Shown piece by piece: positions 43,746 to 55,771 of a stretch of DNA of 64,000 nt. The first letter of the stretch is position 1; each line of letters opens with the position of its first letter. Source of the stretch: Zygnema cylindricum (lineage: Eukaryota; Streptophyta; Zygnematophyceae; Zygnematales; Zygnemataceae); assembly GCA_037447655.1 (NCBI GenBank), contig JBBHKE010001062.1, forward strand, positions 42,131 to 106,130. Direction: 5' to 3'. Below the pieces are notes generated by a model. The model was not told where the DNA came from and did no database searches. It was given only the letters and a program-made list of their open reading frames with translations. Both the position numbers and the translations under genes were made by a program.

Positions 43746-46700
43746 TTAACAATATTTAAAAGTCACAATATGTGTCGGTAACACATGCTCATTCACATCA
43801 TCCTCCCACACTATATATCGTGTCGGTTCTTCGGCATTATCTGTTCCAGTATCGAATTTCGAATTACTCGGTCGTCTTTGCACCGACTCGAAGGGGACAA
43901 CTTCCATCGCTCCGACTATAACCCGACATAAAAGCATATGTTTTTCCCCATTTGCATCCGGAACCGCAAATTCAGCACTCGTATAAGCTCGCCTTTCTGG
44001 CGCAAAATAAATTCCTTGTCCGTATAAACGTCCATTTCTCGATTGAGGAGAAAGTTTAAATCCCGTTAACACAATATGTTCCAAACTCTCAAACGGAGCT
44101 CCATGCCACGCTAGTCGTTCATTTGCATTTCCGCGAATTTTTTGCCTGTCGGAGACGGTATTTTTGTAAGCTTTTATTCTTTCTTCTGGGGCTCGGACTT
44201 CATAAACACAAGTAACTGTAACTGGTCTGAGAGTCGAAGGATAACTCATATTCAAATCCGTTCTTCCCGACGAATTTCTTGTTTGTTTTTCCATTCCACT
44301 TATAAATCTAGCCACGACTTCATTATACTCCTCGGACCCGGATCGAAGAGCCTTAAACATTGCCGGTTTTGCGGCCAGAAAATGGGGTTTACTTGGATCC
44401 CGTTCGCTGTCGCTGTCCGTTTCAGTTACAGTTTCCGTTGGGAATTCAGGGGGTGCTGAAGGACGGTGTGGATCAAGTAAAATTTCTCTCGGAGAAGGAG
44501 AGGAATCGAGACTGTACGAACGAATAAGAGAGGGAGATAATAATTCTGGAAAAGGAGTTACAGAGGCAGATCTGCTGGACCCTCCTGGCTGGTTGTTGCT
44601 CATAGGAGGATAATTATGATAAGAGGTAGAAGGACTGGGAGAGTAAATGGGGGGAGGTGGGAGAGAGGGAGTAGGGTGGCAAGTCAAACCGAGAAAGAAG
44701 GTCCGCAGGCGTCGCGAGGATCTGAAACAGGATCGGTTTACAAAGGATTCATAAAGGGTAACCATAACAGATAGATTCAAAGGAACGATAAATCGTCTCG
44801 GAAGAGAGAAAGGAAGGAAGGAAGGAAGAAGGAGGGAGAAATACAAGGTTCGTTCCGATTCTAATCGCCGGATTCCGAAAGAAGGATCGGGCAGGCGCAT
44901 CAGACGCCGAACAGGAAGAACATCGCGATCCGGGATCCGTCGGACTCGTTCAGGATCCTTCTTTAAAAACCGAAATCAGATCTTTAAATTAAGGAGAAAG
45001 AAAGAGAGAGAGAAAGGGAAAAACTACCTAGTCCAGAAAGGGGAGACGGGAAACCCTAAAATTGAAATAAAACCCTCAGAAAACAACCCGAACGCCTCCA
45101 CCGATAAAACCCATAGAAACCATAGTAAACCATAAAACCCTAAAAAACCACTCAAAACTTACCTGCATCTGCTGTCGAATCCACTGTAGAGTTCCGTGGT
45201 GCGGACGAGGGCGCAGTAGGCCACCCTCCCAGCCAAACTGGCGGCCTTTGCAGCGCCTCGTCGTCTGAAGATTTCCCTGTCACGAAATACCTCACTTCCA
45301 GAGGATGCTCCACCGCGTGCTGCCAGAGGCACTCCTGCATGGCCGACTGTCGAGCGGAAATCGCCACATGGATCGCCAGGTTTCCGTACTGTTTTTGACA
45401 GAGTAAGAAGACAAAAACCACAGGGGAGGTCGGTTTTCAGCAGAGAACTAGAGGGAAATTTTTGGTTTGGTTGGTGGTTGAACCACAGGAGAATTGCTAC
45501 ATAAATCGCGGGGTTTCTAAACAGTTTTCAGCAGGAAAAAACAGGGAAAAATTGAATTTCAGGAGAGTTGACACTTGGATCGGCAGGTTGCTGGACAATT
45601 TTAAATAGGGAGACGGATTTCAACAGAGAGCGATGGGAAAATTTTGGCTTAGTCAGTAGTTTGATAACAGGTGAGAAGACTAAGGGTTTCAGTTTCAAAA
45701 ATTGCCACTTGGGAGGTTTCCACACTGTCTTCAGCAGCGAAAAACCGGAATGACAGCTGGTTCATTCAGCCGCTAAACAACAAAATGAGTGCCTTGATTT
45801 TAAATGGCCACATGGATTGGCAGGTTTCCATACTGTTTTCAGCAGAGAAGGACAAATAAAACTTGGTTCAGTTAGCAGTAGAACCCCAGGAGAATTGCTA
45901 CATGGACCAGCAGGTTTTCATACAACTTCCAACAGACAAGACGGGGTAAATTTGGTTCAGTTAGCAGTTCGGCAACAGGATAGAAGAAGACGGGTTCCAG
46001 TTCCAAAATTGCTGCATGAATCTGCAGGCTTCTAGACTATTTCCAAAAGATAAAGACAGTGGAACATTTGGTTCAGTTTGTGGTTTCAGGAAGACAGGAA
46101 AGACACCAAAAATTAGGTTCAATTAGCAGCTGGACAACACGAATAAGAGTCAGTTTTAAACTCAACACAGATTTCGGGACTTTTTTTACAGGAAAAATAA
46201 AATTTGCTTTAGACAACAATTGGAAAAGATGAAGGCTGGTTAAGAGTGCCAGATGTAACTGCGCACAAGGATTAGAATATTATTTCCAAACGAAAAGATA
46301 GGGAACACTGGTCCAGTTAACAGCTCTGGACTGGAAGAGGAGTAACAAAGAGCATCAGATTCAAAATCACAACATGAATCAGCAAATTTTTGTAAGTGAA
46401 CGTGAAACATTGAGAAGTGGAGTATTGTTTAGGGGCTCGGACAAGACGAGGAACTTCTGTACTGTTCTGACTGAAGAAGAGAGGGAATAGCTGGCTACAT
46501 TAGCAGTTAGACAGGAGGAGGGATAAGTAAAGAGTTCAAATTTGACATCACAATGTATATCGGCAAATTTACAAACTGTTTCGGTACTGTTGAAAAAACA
46601 GGGAGCAACTGGTTCACTTACTGGTTGAGGATAGGAAGGGAAATAACAGGAAAGACAAGGAACAAGCAGTTCAAGAAAAAAAAAAAAGATTCAAAATGTG

Positions 46701-48738
46701 GGAGAAGACGCACAGTGACAGAAAGTAGGGAAAGCTTATAGCCTTTCAACAATAGGTTAAAGACGGTGGACAATTGCTATGAACAAGTTTTCAGAAACTG
46801 TTAAAAGCCTTTAAAAACCTAAATTTTGAGTCGAATATGACAAGGGTTTCCATGCAATCAGGAAATTTTCTAAGAACCCCCAACCCTAATTCTCCAGCCT
46901 TTCCTAGAATGTTTGCATTCAAGGAAAGAGGAAAACTACATACATATAAGGAAAAGCAATAATCCAAAAATGAAAAACTACCTTATCTCTCACGGTATGA
47001 TCGGCTCCTTTTCGCAGCAAAAGAGCCGCGACTTCCACATAATGAGTCCGGGCAACATGATGAAGAGGAGTTTGACCAAACTGAAAAAGAAAAAAATGGA
47101 AATAGCCGGTAACAATGGCAGTCCAAGTTAATAAAATGAACCATTGTGAACTCCCTTTTCCTCATCGTTCCATTTCTCCTCCTTCCTCCCTATCTCCCTC
47201 CTTGCCCTCCTCCCTCCCACACTCCCACTCTCCCTTTTCCTCCCTCCCTCCCTCCCTCTTCCATAATCCCTCCCTCCCTTTTCCCTCCTTTTTCACTCTT
47301 CCCTCCTCCCTCCTCCCTTTTCACTCTTCCACTCTTCCTCCTCCCTTTCCCTTCTCCCCTTCTTCCTCCCTCACTCCATCCATCCTCCTCCCATATGCCG
47401 TAACTTCAAAAAAAGAAAAAAAAAACGATATCTCTAAAATAGATTGCATCCATCAATTTTACAAACAACAAAAAAAAAAATCTTTAAAAAGACCCACAAT
47501 CCAATGTTAAAATTTACGGTATCCATAACAAAACCAAATAATCACTAACCAGATTTTAGTAATCTTTTCTTGCGGTTTTCACCTATGTTTTCACTTTCAT
47601 TTTTTACAATTTTCCAATCATTTTTCCAGGGATTCTTCTCTATGCCTTGTAAGTTTTCCTTTAATTTTCTTATATTTTTCTTTTATCTTTCACAAATTGG
47701 CAACAAAATTACGTAATAGAAGATAAAAAGTGCGCAAAATTTCCAAATTTCTCACATCATCTTGAATATTGAGATATGCCCCATTTTCCAAAAGAAGGTC
47801 CACAATTTGAAAATGTCCTAAATGGGAGGCAATGTGTAGGGGCCGGCGATGGTGCTGCAAAAAAAAAGAGCAGAAAGGGAGAGAGAGAGAGAGAGAGAAA
47901 GAAAGAGAAGAGAGGGAAGGGGGGGAGAGGGAGGGAGGGGGGAGAGAGAACAGAGAGGGGGGGAGGGAGGGAGGGAGGGAGAGGGGGGGGGAGGGAGGGG
48001 GGGGAGAGAGAGAGAGGGAGGGAGAGAAAGAGAAAGCAAGATAAGAAAACCCTAAAAGAACATAAAGAAATAAACAGGTGTTCATTCCAAAGACCAAAAA
48101 AAAAAGAGCGAAAAAAGGAAGAGGAAAAAGATGACAACTTCAAAAATAGTTCAAAAAATTGTGTGGAGTGATCAACTTTGGGAAATTCTCTCTTCCACTC
48201 TCCCCCCCTCTCCCTCCCCATCTCCCTCTTCTTTTCCCCCTCTCTCCCCTCTCTCTCCACCTCCCCCTCTTCCTCTTCCTCTCCCTCTCTATATCCCTCT
48301 CCCTTTACCACTCTCTCCCCCTCGCTCTCCCCCTTTCTCTCTCTCCCTCTCTCTCACACTCTCCCTCTCTCTTCCACGCTCTCCCCCTCTCTCTTCCACG
48401 ATCTCCCCCACTCTATTCCCCGCTCTCCCTCTCCCTCTCCCTCTCCCTCTCCCTCTCCCTCTCCCTCTCCCTTTCCCTCTCCCTCTCCCTTTCCCTCTCC
48501 CCCTCCCTCTCCCCCTCCCCCTCCCCCTCCCCCTCCCCCTCCCCCTCCCTTGCCTCTCCCCCTCCCTTGCCTCTCCCTCCCCCTATCCTCCACAGCTCCG
48601 AACAGGACAAGCCATCCGTACCCTTCCTGGCGTTTTCGACGCCCTGTTGACATCCGCCCCCCGATATATCGCCTTCCTCACACGCTCGATGTCGCCCTTG
48701 CGCACCACTGTGTCCAGACCCTCCACGAACAGACCCAT
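43746..48738 (-). CDS. Ankyrin-repeat PARP-domain protein, five exons
   Basis: Exons on the minus strand: 48738-48622, 47854-47756, 47080-46982, 45388-45163 and 44584-43746; all introns GT-AG, total 1380 nt, 459 residues. The start ATG has an in-frame TAG 12 nt upstream. Residues 1-39, 40-72 and 73-105 are ankyrin repeats (exons 2 and 3 encode exactly 33 residues each; TPLHHVA, GHFQIVDLLLENGA); 106-150 is a capping repeat (GNLAIHVAIS). A Ser/Pro-rich acidic linker follows to about 250. The PARP catalytic fold is about 255-459: His341 (LAWHG), Tyr373 (GQGIYFA), and Arg436 where polymerising PARPs have Glu (RYIVW), then LPTHIVTF. This predicts mono-ADP-ribosylation or no activity. The intron-4 acceptor is the least certain junction. 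Confidence 0.82.
45389..46981 (-). repeat. Intron 3: decayed tandem copies of the exon-4 acceptor boundary
   Basis: The 1593-bp intron holds about a dozen diverged units, roughly 70-135 bp apart (for example 45496, 45569, 45704, 45807, 45897, 46010, 46550). Each contains a relative of the plus-strand string ACATGGATNGGCAGGTTTCC followed by ATACTGTTTTCAGCAG. The same string spans the real exon-4 5' end (45366-45400), which encodes YGNLAIHVA with its splice acceptor. A second shared block is TTTGGTTCAGTTAGCAG. Confidence 0.7.
47130..47400. repeat. Pyrimidine-rich tract in intron 2
   Basis: A C/T-rich plus strand of (TCCC)n-like sequence; in the transcript it is purine-rich. Long open frames across it are compositional artefacts. 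Confidence 0.8.
47870..48595. repeat. Complementary purine and pyrimidine tracts in intron 1
   Basis: Plus-strand GA-rich tract at 47870-48035 and CT-rich tract at 48185-48595, including a (CTCCCT)n hexamer array (about 48425-48500) that grades into (CCCCTC)n. The two are reverse-complement-like and could pair within intron 1. No coding function. Confidence 0.8.
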
Positions 48739-51734
48739 GCCTGCTAACTAGGGTTTAACTCCGAGCCGCCAAATGCAGGTCAAAGGTGTACCTTAAACCC
48801 CTTTCAGTTTATCAACTTTTCCACTCTAAATGGATCTGTATTTGATTTAACACCCTAGGATACCGTTCAGATCGATCCGAATCTGAACCCTGCTAAGCCC
48901 CCGGCGTGGCTGCTTTTAATTTCTTATTTCCTATTTCTTATATCTTATTTCTTTCTCCGCTGTATCGATCTCTTTCTTTTTTTCGGGAGCTAGCACGCCA
49001 TGGGGTCCTTTCTGCACTAGAGTAAGGTCTGACTTCCGTACGATAATGCTACGCGAGGGCGGAATGAACTGCTAGTTGTACGGACGGTACCATGGCAGGT
49101 AGGGGGACGGAAATAGTCAAAGGAGCCACTTCGAAGGAGTGCGCGACGGCAAGGGAAAAAATACGAAGGGAGACGCGTCAGGACTCGAAAAGATTTGGCT
49201 GGTCAAAACGTGACGTGACGAGTACGGAAGTCAAGTGCGCGCCAAATTGTGACGTGATGTACTGCTGGCATCCGCCCATGATGTGACAACTTGTGACGTA
49301 CTTTGACCGAGCACGATTGCCGGTGGAGATTCTGGTACGGTACGGATGCGTACGATAACGGTAGCGTGTACGCATACCAGGACTTTGTGACGTGACACAT
49401 ATGTGACAGAACGTTACAAGTTTTGCAGGCTGTAACACGATTTGGTGATGTTAACTCGCTTGCATGCACGTGTAAAGCTAAAAATGTCAGGTGGTCCTTA
49501 TCCGTCGGATTGCGCAAGAAAGCAGAGATCGTGCAGGTGGTCATGTACTTTTTTACAATCGTATGAAATATTTTCAATTACATAGTTTTATACTTGTCTG
49601 TACGATAACATTTACAGTTTTGTTTTTTTGCTCCATCTGTTGGAGTGTGTTGGATAAGGACAAAATATTCGTACATTTCCTTCTGAAAGCTGATGTCTGG
49701 ACGTTACTTCGCCGAATGCCGTTCTTCTTTTAAGTATTATGCTGTTATCCAGCCAGTAAGATAGCGTTGTTCGTACTTCATGTGTCGGTGACAGTTCATC
49801 AGCGTTTCCTGGAAGAACGAATCGACCGACAAGCCGTTGGCAAATGTTGACGAATCCTGCAAATGCGAGCAGGAAGATCATATTTCTTCGCAGTTCCATG
49901 TAGTTCCTCAGTTCCTGGAAGCAAGGTCTTGCGGTACAACCTGTCCTGCTAAAAGAGAACCAGTCAATACCTCTATTAATGGTTGGGTGTAAAGTTTAAA
50001 CGGTGTACCCACAATCATGTGAACGGTAAGCCTATCGCTTGTACCAGTTTCGACACGATTTTGTTTACAGAAATCGCGATATGTTCCGCGACTCGTAACA
50101 TAAATTCTTCTATAGTCAGTTATGATCTTTCTTTTATTAAATTTCACCACGATAAAAAAAATACAATTTAATAAAAATATTAAAGGTTTTATTTTCACTT
50201 TAATTATCTTTTAATAAACAAGTGGAATATCATGATAATGTTGTAAATTAAGTGGTGCATACGGCTTTGACATGATCGAATTTTTATTTTCAACATCAAA
50301 CAGGGTCTCGACCTTGTTGAAATGGTTATTCTATCCCTCGATAATAAGATTAATATTTGATGATTACACCTAGCTATTTCAAAGGTTTTTATATTTATAA
50401 AATTGCATATATCTTTGATGCTAAAATCATTTAAAGCCATCACGACAAAAAATAAGTAGATGTAACAACAAAAAAAACAGTTCTAAACCCAAACGCCTTA
50501 AAGAAGCCTTAACAAACCTTAAAATGCCCCAACATACCCATAAAATCGTAAAATCCGCATATGCCATCAATTCCCCTCCAAAATTAGAAAATTCCAATAA
50601 ATCATAAAAATACCCTATAAATAACATGCTAATATAAAATTAGCAACAAAAAGTGACAAACTCATTTTAATTGCCTTTTTAAATAACAAACATTATAATA
50701 TTTCAATCGTTTTAATTATCAACGTTCAATGCGGATTTGCATATTTTGTTGGCATGTTATTTTTGTACGTTTTATTTCTTGGTTATCTTGCATATTTACA
50801 ATCGTACGAAGGTAGAAAAAAAACTATAATATGAAGCGAGTTCCCTACGCGTAGGCTAAAAAAATCACAAATTGTGCACGTTAACATCAATATACAAGAG
50901 GAGTTTAAGTGAATTAGCTAAATTAGTTTAGCGTAATGATGCATACCTTTCGAGTGGGGGGTACCTTTCAATACTATTGGTCGTAAATCTTGCGTATTTG
51001 TGAATTTATGTATAATTTACGGCGGGTCATACAAGCATATACTGAACATGCACTTTTGCATCAACAAAAAGTGTTCGATAAAAACACGATAGTTAACTTT
51101 TTAGAAAACCTTGTTATTTCTATTATGATGGTATAAATATTTATTGTACCACATATTCAACGACCTTTTTAGACCCCACGTTTGCGAACGAGGTCAATAT
51201 AAGTCATCAAAGTTCATTTTTTGTTGACGAATTGATCATCTACGAGTAAGCAAGAGGCGTAATCAACTTGACAACTAGCCGAATTCTCGAGGAATTTTAC
51301 TAAGAAACCACAACATTTTGTACAAAACATGGCAAACGACGTGGTTAATGTCGTATTCATAACCTTCGTCGATTTGTGCCCCGTGTGGTTCTCGTCGCGG
51401 ATACGTTGCTTAAAAAAATTCACATCACTTATGAGAAACATAAGATGAAACTTCATATTTAACGACCAAGATTGAACGGTAATATGCCGAAACAATCGAT
51501 TGTTCAATTTTCCAACTCATATAGGCAATAAATTTGTGTGTCCCGTAAAATGTAATTTCGTGTGAAGTAATAGTTAATCGTCGACTTCCACTGTTTAAAA
51601 GGGATTAAACTTATCCACTAAACTTATTTTACCTTAGATTTTCCACCCAAAAATTATTAACGCAACAGATAAATTTGACGAATGTCAATAAAACAAACAT
51701 ATGCGATAAGAACCACATATTACCATGTAAAGAC
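48739..51734. other. Intergenic DNA upstream of the ankyrin-PARP gene
   Basis: The first few hundred bases presumably hold the promoter of the minus-strand gene; I see no clear TATA box. GTAC motifs are frequent at 49020-49390. From about 50100 on it is strongly AT-rich with no recognisable gene or element. Confidence 0.4.
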
Positions 51735-52742
51735 TGCTGAAATTACTAGATTTACATGGTATTTTTTAGTTCTAAATATATTAGCGGAAAACGACAAGAA
51801 AAGTGCAGACGGTCTGCCTCCATCCCGTCTCTTTAGCCCCCATACTTGTTGTAGTCACTGAAGGAGAGAGAGAGAGAGTGGTGGAGCCATGGTTGCCTCA
51901 GCTCCATATGCAGGATTTAAGAGTGACATAAGTCACTCTCAACAAAAGGTTGAGTCCAGCAGGACTCGAACCTCCGACCGGCAGAGCGAGGCGTAGCCGT
52001 CAGCTCTAGCAAGTTTGTCGTAGGAACTCATTAAAATACATAGGGTGTGATAACTATTTAAACTGGCTTATGATCTTAAATCCGATTAATGGAATGACGA
52101 ATGAAAGAACATAAAATTAACTAATATATAGTGCGAACATGATCTCGCACGAAACAAATGAATCGAACATTTGGGTCGAAGACTAATATTAAATCTCAGT
52201 TTACGATCCGACAGCACATATGGCTGCCGGAATTCTAGAATGTTCACTTTGGCTTTTATCTGACGTGGCGTGACCTGGCAACACGTGGAGAGATAACATT
52301 CTGTCGCGAGAATTTCAGATAACATAAGGACGAGTTAAAAATGGACACGTCCCTTAATGGTTTTGTCGTACACATAATAGGCATAAAAGTACATCCGCCG
52401 TAGTATCTTTCTATACTGTACATTGATTTGATTGGATCGTACTATGGTAGATAGGGGTTGTGAGGGGGGGTTTAGGACTTCGAAACTTTTCGTAGAAAGT
52501 CATCTCTCTCATCGAGAGTTTGTATAAATTGGCATTTTTGCCACCCCATAACTAATCGGTTGGTTTGTCGTTTTCGGTGATTCTTTTTGCTACGGACTCA
52601 AGGGAGTCCAGATTGTCAGGGGTGCAGTCCTATTGTCAAATTTTGTGCTTGGGCAGCAGTGGTTGTGGTTGAAAGTGGGTTAGTTAAAAACAATCTAGAG
52701 GCTTCATGAATTATGTAGTCCAATGGAGGACACAAAATTGCA
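51735..52742 (+). mobile_element. Solo Copia LTR K
   Basis: 1008 bp, TGCTGAAATT...AAAATTGCA, flanked by perfect AAGAC repeats (51730-51734 and 52743-52747). Contains the GAGCCATGG block, a GTAC cluster (52368-52442), TATAAATT at about 52521-52528, the GATTCTTTTTGC box and a perfect hairpin GGACTC-AAGG-GAGTCC (52594-52609). Closest to LTRs B and C. tRNA-like module at 51951-52025. No internal domain. Confidence 0.9.
51951..52025 (-). other. tRNA-like module in LTR K
   Basis: On the minus strand: GCTAGAGC (D-arm end), a loop CTACGCC in the anticodon position, and GGTTCGAGTCC (a canonical B-box/T-loop). The T-stem pairs at 4 of 5 positions. The acceptor stem is not convincing. The anticodon-like loop resembles that of tRNA-Arg(ACG), a weak hint at origin. 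Confidence 0.6.
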
Positions 52743-54726
52743 AAGACAATGAGTCGTACCTATACCGTATCGAGTTTTTAATTTGTGGTAGCCAATTAAT
52801 GTTATGTTCATTGAAATTAGTGTTAAGTACCACAAATCTACATTCGAACAAGGCAAACACGTGTTAGACGCAAACAATATTTAACATAAGCCATGAAATT
52901 GCGTAAAATACGTCAGAACACCATTAATTTTTACTATAATTTGTATGTTTTGTATGATCCCCAAACCTTACAAGTAGATTGCTTTGTGGATGCTCGTAAC
53001 GTAATAGGATTTAACTTAAAATAGTGTTGATGCCAACGCTATCTACAAGTTATAGAGTGGCCACGCGAATAAGAGTTAAGTGCCAAAATTAATGTAAACA
53101 ATGTTGTGTTATTTTAACACCAATATATAAAACAAGCTTAAAAAAAATGAATTAGCGCTTACAAAAGAAAAAAAATAGCATTAATAATGATTGTCGGTAT
53201 AGTAATGTTCGAAGGTGCACATTGCTCACCGAAACTAACGTTAATGACACTAGTTTTGTGTCGTATTTTATCTTGACCCTAAATCATTATTTAATATTAT
53301 TAACATTGAAGTGGAATTACCCCTGATATGAAACATTTTTACTTCTTACCAACAACTTAATAGTACAGTTACAAATGTTATCTACGATAAGTTTATTGTC
53401 AAACAAAACTTCCACGTGACATCTCAATTGTTGTTCTTCTTACCAACAACTTAATAGTACAGTTACAAATGTTATCTACGATAAGTTTATTGTCAAACAA
53501 AACTTCCACGTGACATCTCAATTGTTGTTAGCATGTAAATAAAATTTCAACACCTGTTAGTTGTTGAAGATAGTTTGACCATTAATCAATATAAAACATG
53601 GAAAAACACAAAGTAATCGTAAATATTGCTGAAGTTTAATGTAATTTAAAAGTTTCATATGTAACAACCAGAATTATTTGTCTCTGTGAATACTATCAAA
53701 ATAGTACTCTTTCATCTGAAATAAATTTTCTGTTAGCTTATGATAAACGTTACAAAGTGGATAAACAAATTGGCATTAAGTGCCGAACTTGATGCCAATG
53801 GTTTTATTTTTTACACAAATACACAAAATAACACATTAAACACTAAGGTAGCATTTCACACTTTTTTTCTTTTTACATTAATAACGTCAAATGTTGTAGT
53901 TTACTACATAGCAAAACAAGGCATTTTTAAACGCATAAAAAAAAATGTTGAAAATGATAGTAACCTTTGTTGCAAATATTACAACGTTAATACCGTTTTT
54001 GTACATAAATGGTAGACTTAAAAAAACATTTAATACTACAAATATCTACAATAATGCAATCTACACACGAAAGATAAAAAAAAACAAAACAATACTAACA
54101 AAAATACATACTTCAAAACAATGGTACGAAGGATGTCCACAAACAAAAAGAATTAACCCACATAGATGTCTACCCACAACCTAAACTAGTTAAGGTCCAG
54201 AACCACGTAAATCATGGATGTGGACTGGGTCCTTGGGTATAAGGTTTAGAAGACCCCTTCGTTCATCTACCATTGTGTTTTTTTGAAAACGGGGCGTAGG
54301 TTACACTCGTTGGAAGGCAATCTAGACACGTCGACTGTTATAGGTACCAAAAATACTTAATAGATGACTCCTCGAACACCTTCATTCAAACAATTTTCGT
54401 GCTCTAACAAAGGAGGACATCAAAGGACTTGTCTAATATTAAAAAAAAAACCATCGCAAATGGGAAAAATTGATTCACAAGCTCGATAAGCGCAGTCTCA
54501 TTCCTTGGTAGCCCTTACGTGTTTAACCGTCACACATGTATGTAGTGGCATGCAAGATGAAACGTGTGTCTTAGTCCTGTCCGTGAGGACCACAAAACCA
54601 AGAGTCCTCCCACCACTATTGAGGAAAACCAATCAACTCAAGGGTTGCGATAAGTCTTAGAATCGGAGCAGGGAGGTAATATATGAGAAAACTCTTGTTT
54701 GATAATGTAGCCCACCTCAACGTCAA
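52743..54726. other. AT-rich intergenic DNA
   Basis: No gene recognised; short open frames at 53740-54184 are of AT-rich composition without domains. The right end (54200-54726) is continuous with 61191 onward across the element F insertion. Confidence 0.4.
53342..53529. repeat. 94-bp perfect tandem duplication
   Basis: Two copies (53342-53435 and 53436-53529) that appear identical over all 94 bases in otherwise unique AT-rich DNA. No coding content. Confidence 0.9.
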
Positions 54727-55383
54727 TGTAGAAACTAATGGATTTATTAGTATTTTCTAGGTCTAAATAGAAATAGAAAGAAGCCGAGGCAGTCTATCTC
54801 TAACTTCTCTCTCCAACTCTCAAACTTGTTGCAGTCACTGAGAAGTTGGAGAGGAAGCTAGAGCCATGGCTACCTTGGCTATCCTGAAGTTTACGGGAAT
54901 TTAATACTAGGGTTTATTTATTTAATTAAAAGTTAAGCGCCGGCGACAGGATTTGATCCCTGTACCTACCGGCCGGCAGATAGGAAATAGCCGGTAGCCT
55001 TAGCCGTTTGGACTAGCTATAGTGATACATACTATATAGTTTGATAATCATTTAAAGATGTATACGTACGATAAATTCATTTAACTGTTACGGATTACGG
55101 GATACATAGAACCGGTACGGATGACGGTACGGATTACGAATCAATACCGCGCATTTGTTTCGGAAGTGAAATAAATACCGCGCATGTATTTATTACGGCT
55201 AAGATTAAATCTGAATTTAATCGGACGGTCGGAATTAGCGCCGAGATCGCGGAGGGAGATTTCGGCGGTTTGTGGCCATCGCCACATCGGATGACACGTG
55301 GCGAAATTCCGTTGGATTGTAGAATCTCCGGAGATTATGGCACCGAATCCGGATTTGACATGTGTCGACATTTAGGCCATGTC

Positions 55384-55460
55384 GTACAATGTCCGTACTG
55401 AAAGTACACCGGCGGCTGTACTTTTGCGTACGGAACTCAATTCTGATTGGTTCCGTACAT
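55384..55460 (+). promoter_or_regulatory. GTAC cluster plus CCAAT-type site in the F LTR promoter
   Basis: Six GTAC tetranucleotides in under 80 bp (CGTACAAT, CCGTACTG, AAGTACAC, CTGTACTT, GCGTACGG, CCGTACAT), with GATTGG (inverted CCAAT) between the last two. Similar clusters lie at the same place in every LTR here. GTAC is the core bound by plant SBP-box (SPL) factors; binding is inferred. Confidence 0.5.
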
Positions 55461-55771
55461 CAGTAGATAGAGTCTGTGAGAGAGATAGGACTTAGAAAAA
55501 TTAGAAGATAGGACCCTCTCTCCCAGAGAGCTTCTGTACAAAAGGTCAACTTTGACCCTCCATAACTTACTGCTCAGGGGAGCAAATTCAGAGATTCTTT
55601 TTGCTATTGACTCAGGGGAGTCTTGCCTTCACAGGGGTGCAGGTTGTTAGGGTTTTTGTCTGCCAGGGTGGCAGTTATTTTTGCTTAAACACAAAGGGGT
55701 CAGGATTATCCTAGAGGCTTCTTGGAAGCTGTCCACTCTGAGGACTTATGGAGGTCTCAGAGTTACAGGTT

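Noticed and set aside
44585-44900. Start of the PARP protein at the ATG at 44900
   Set aside because: The upstream frame gives low-complexity sequence; skipping it joins exon 4 to 44584 in phase and adds ankyrin repeats. A PARP-only transcript from an internal ATG remains possible.
46983-47165. 60-codon minus-strand frame over exon 3
   Set aside because: Wrong frame; the frame bounded by AG at 47081 and GT at 46981 encodes a textbook 33-residue ankyrin repeat.
47690-48751. Long proline/leucine-rich, glutamate/arginine-rich and glycine-rich frames on both strands
   Set aside because: Products of simple purine or pyrimidine tracts in introns, open in several frames at once.
49092-49899. Short frames upstream of the ankyrin-PARP gene, including one with a hydrophobic start (49899-49612, minus)
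   Set aside because: No recognisable domain, no splice context and no support from neighbours.
51951-52025. Genuine tRNA gene
   Set aside because: T-loop and D-arm pieces are present, but the acceptor stem is not paired, and the same module recurs at one fixed place in every LTR.
53740-54184. Two overlapping AT-rich frames
   Set aside because: Lysine/asparagine-rich chance frames without motifs, in AT-rich DNA.
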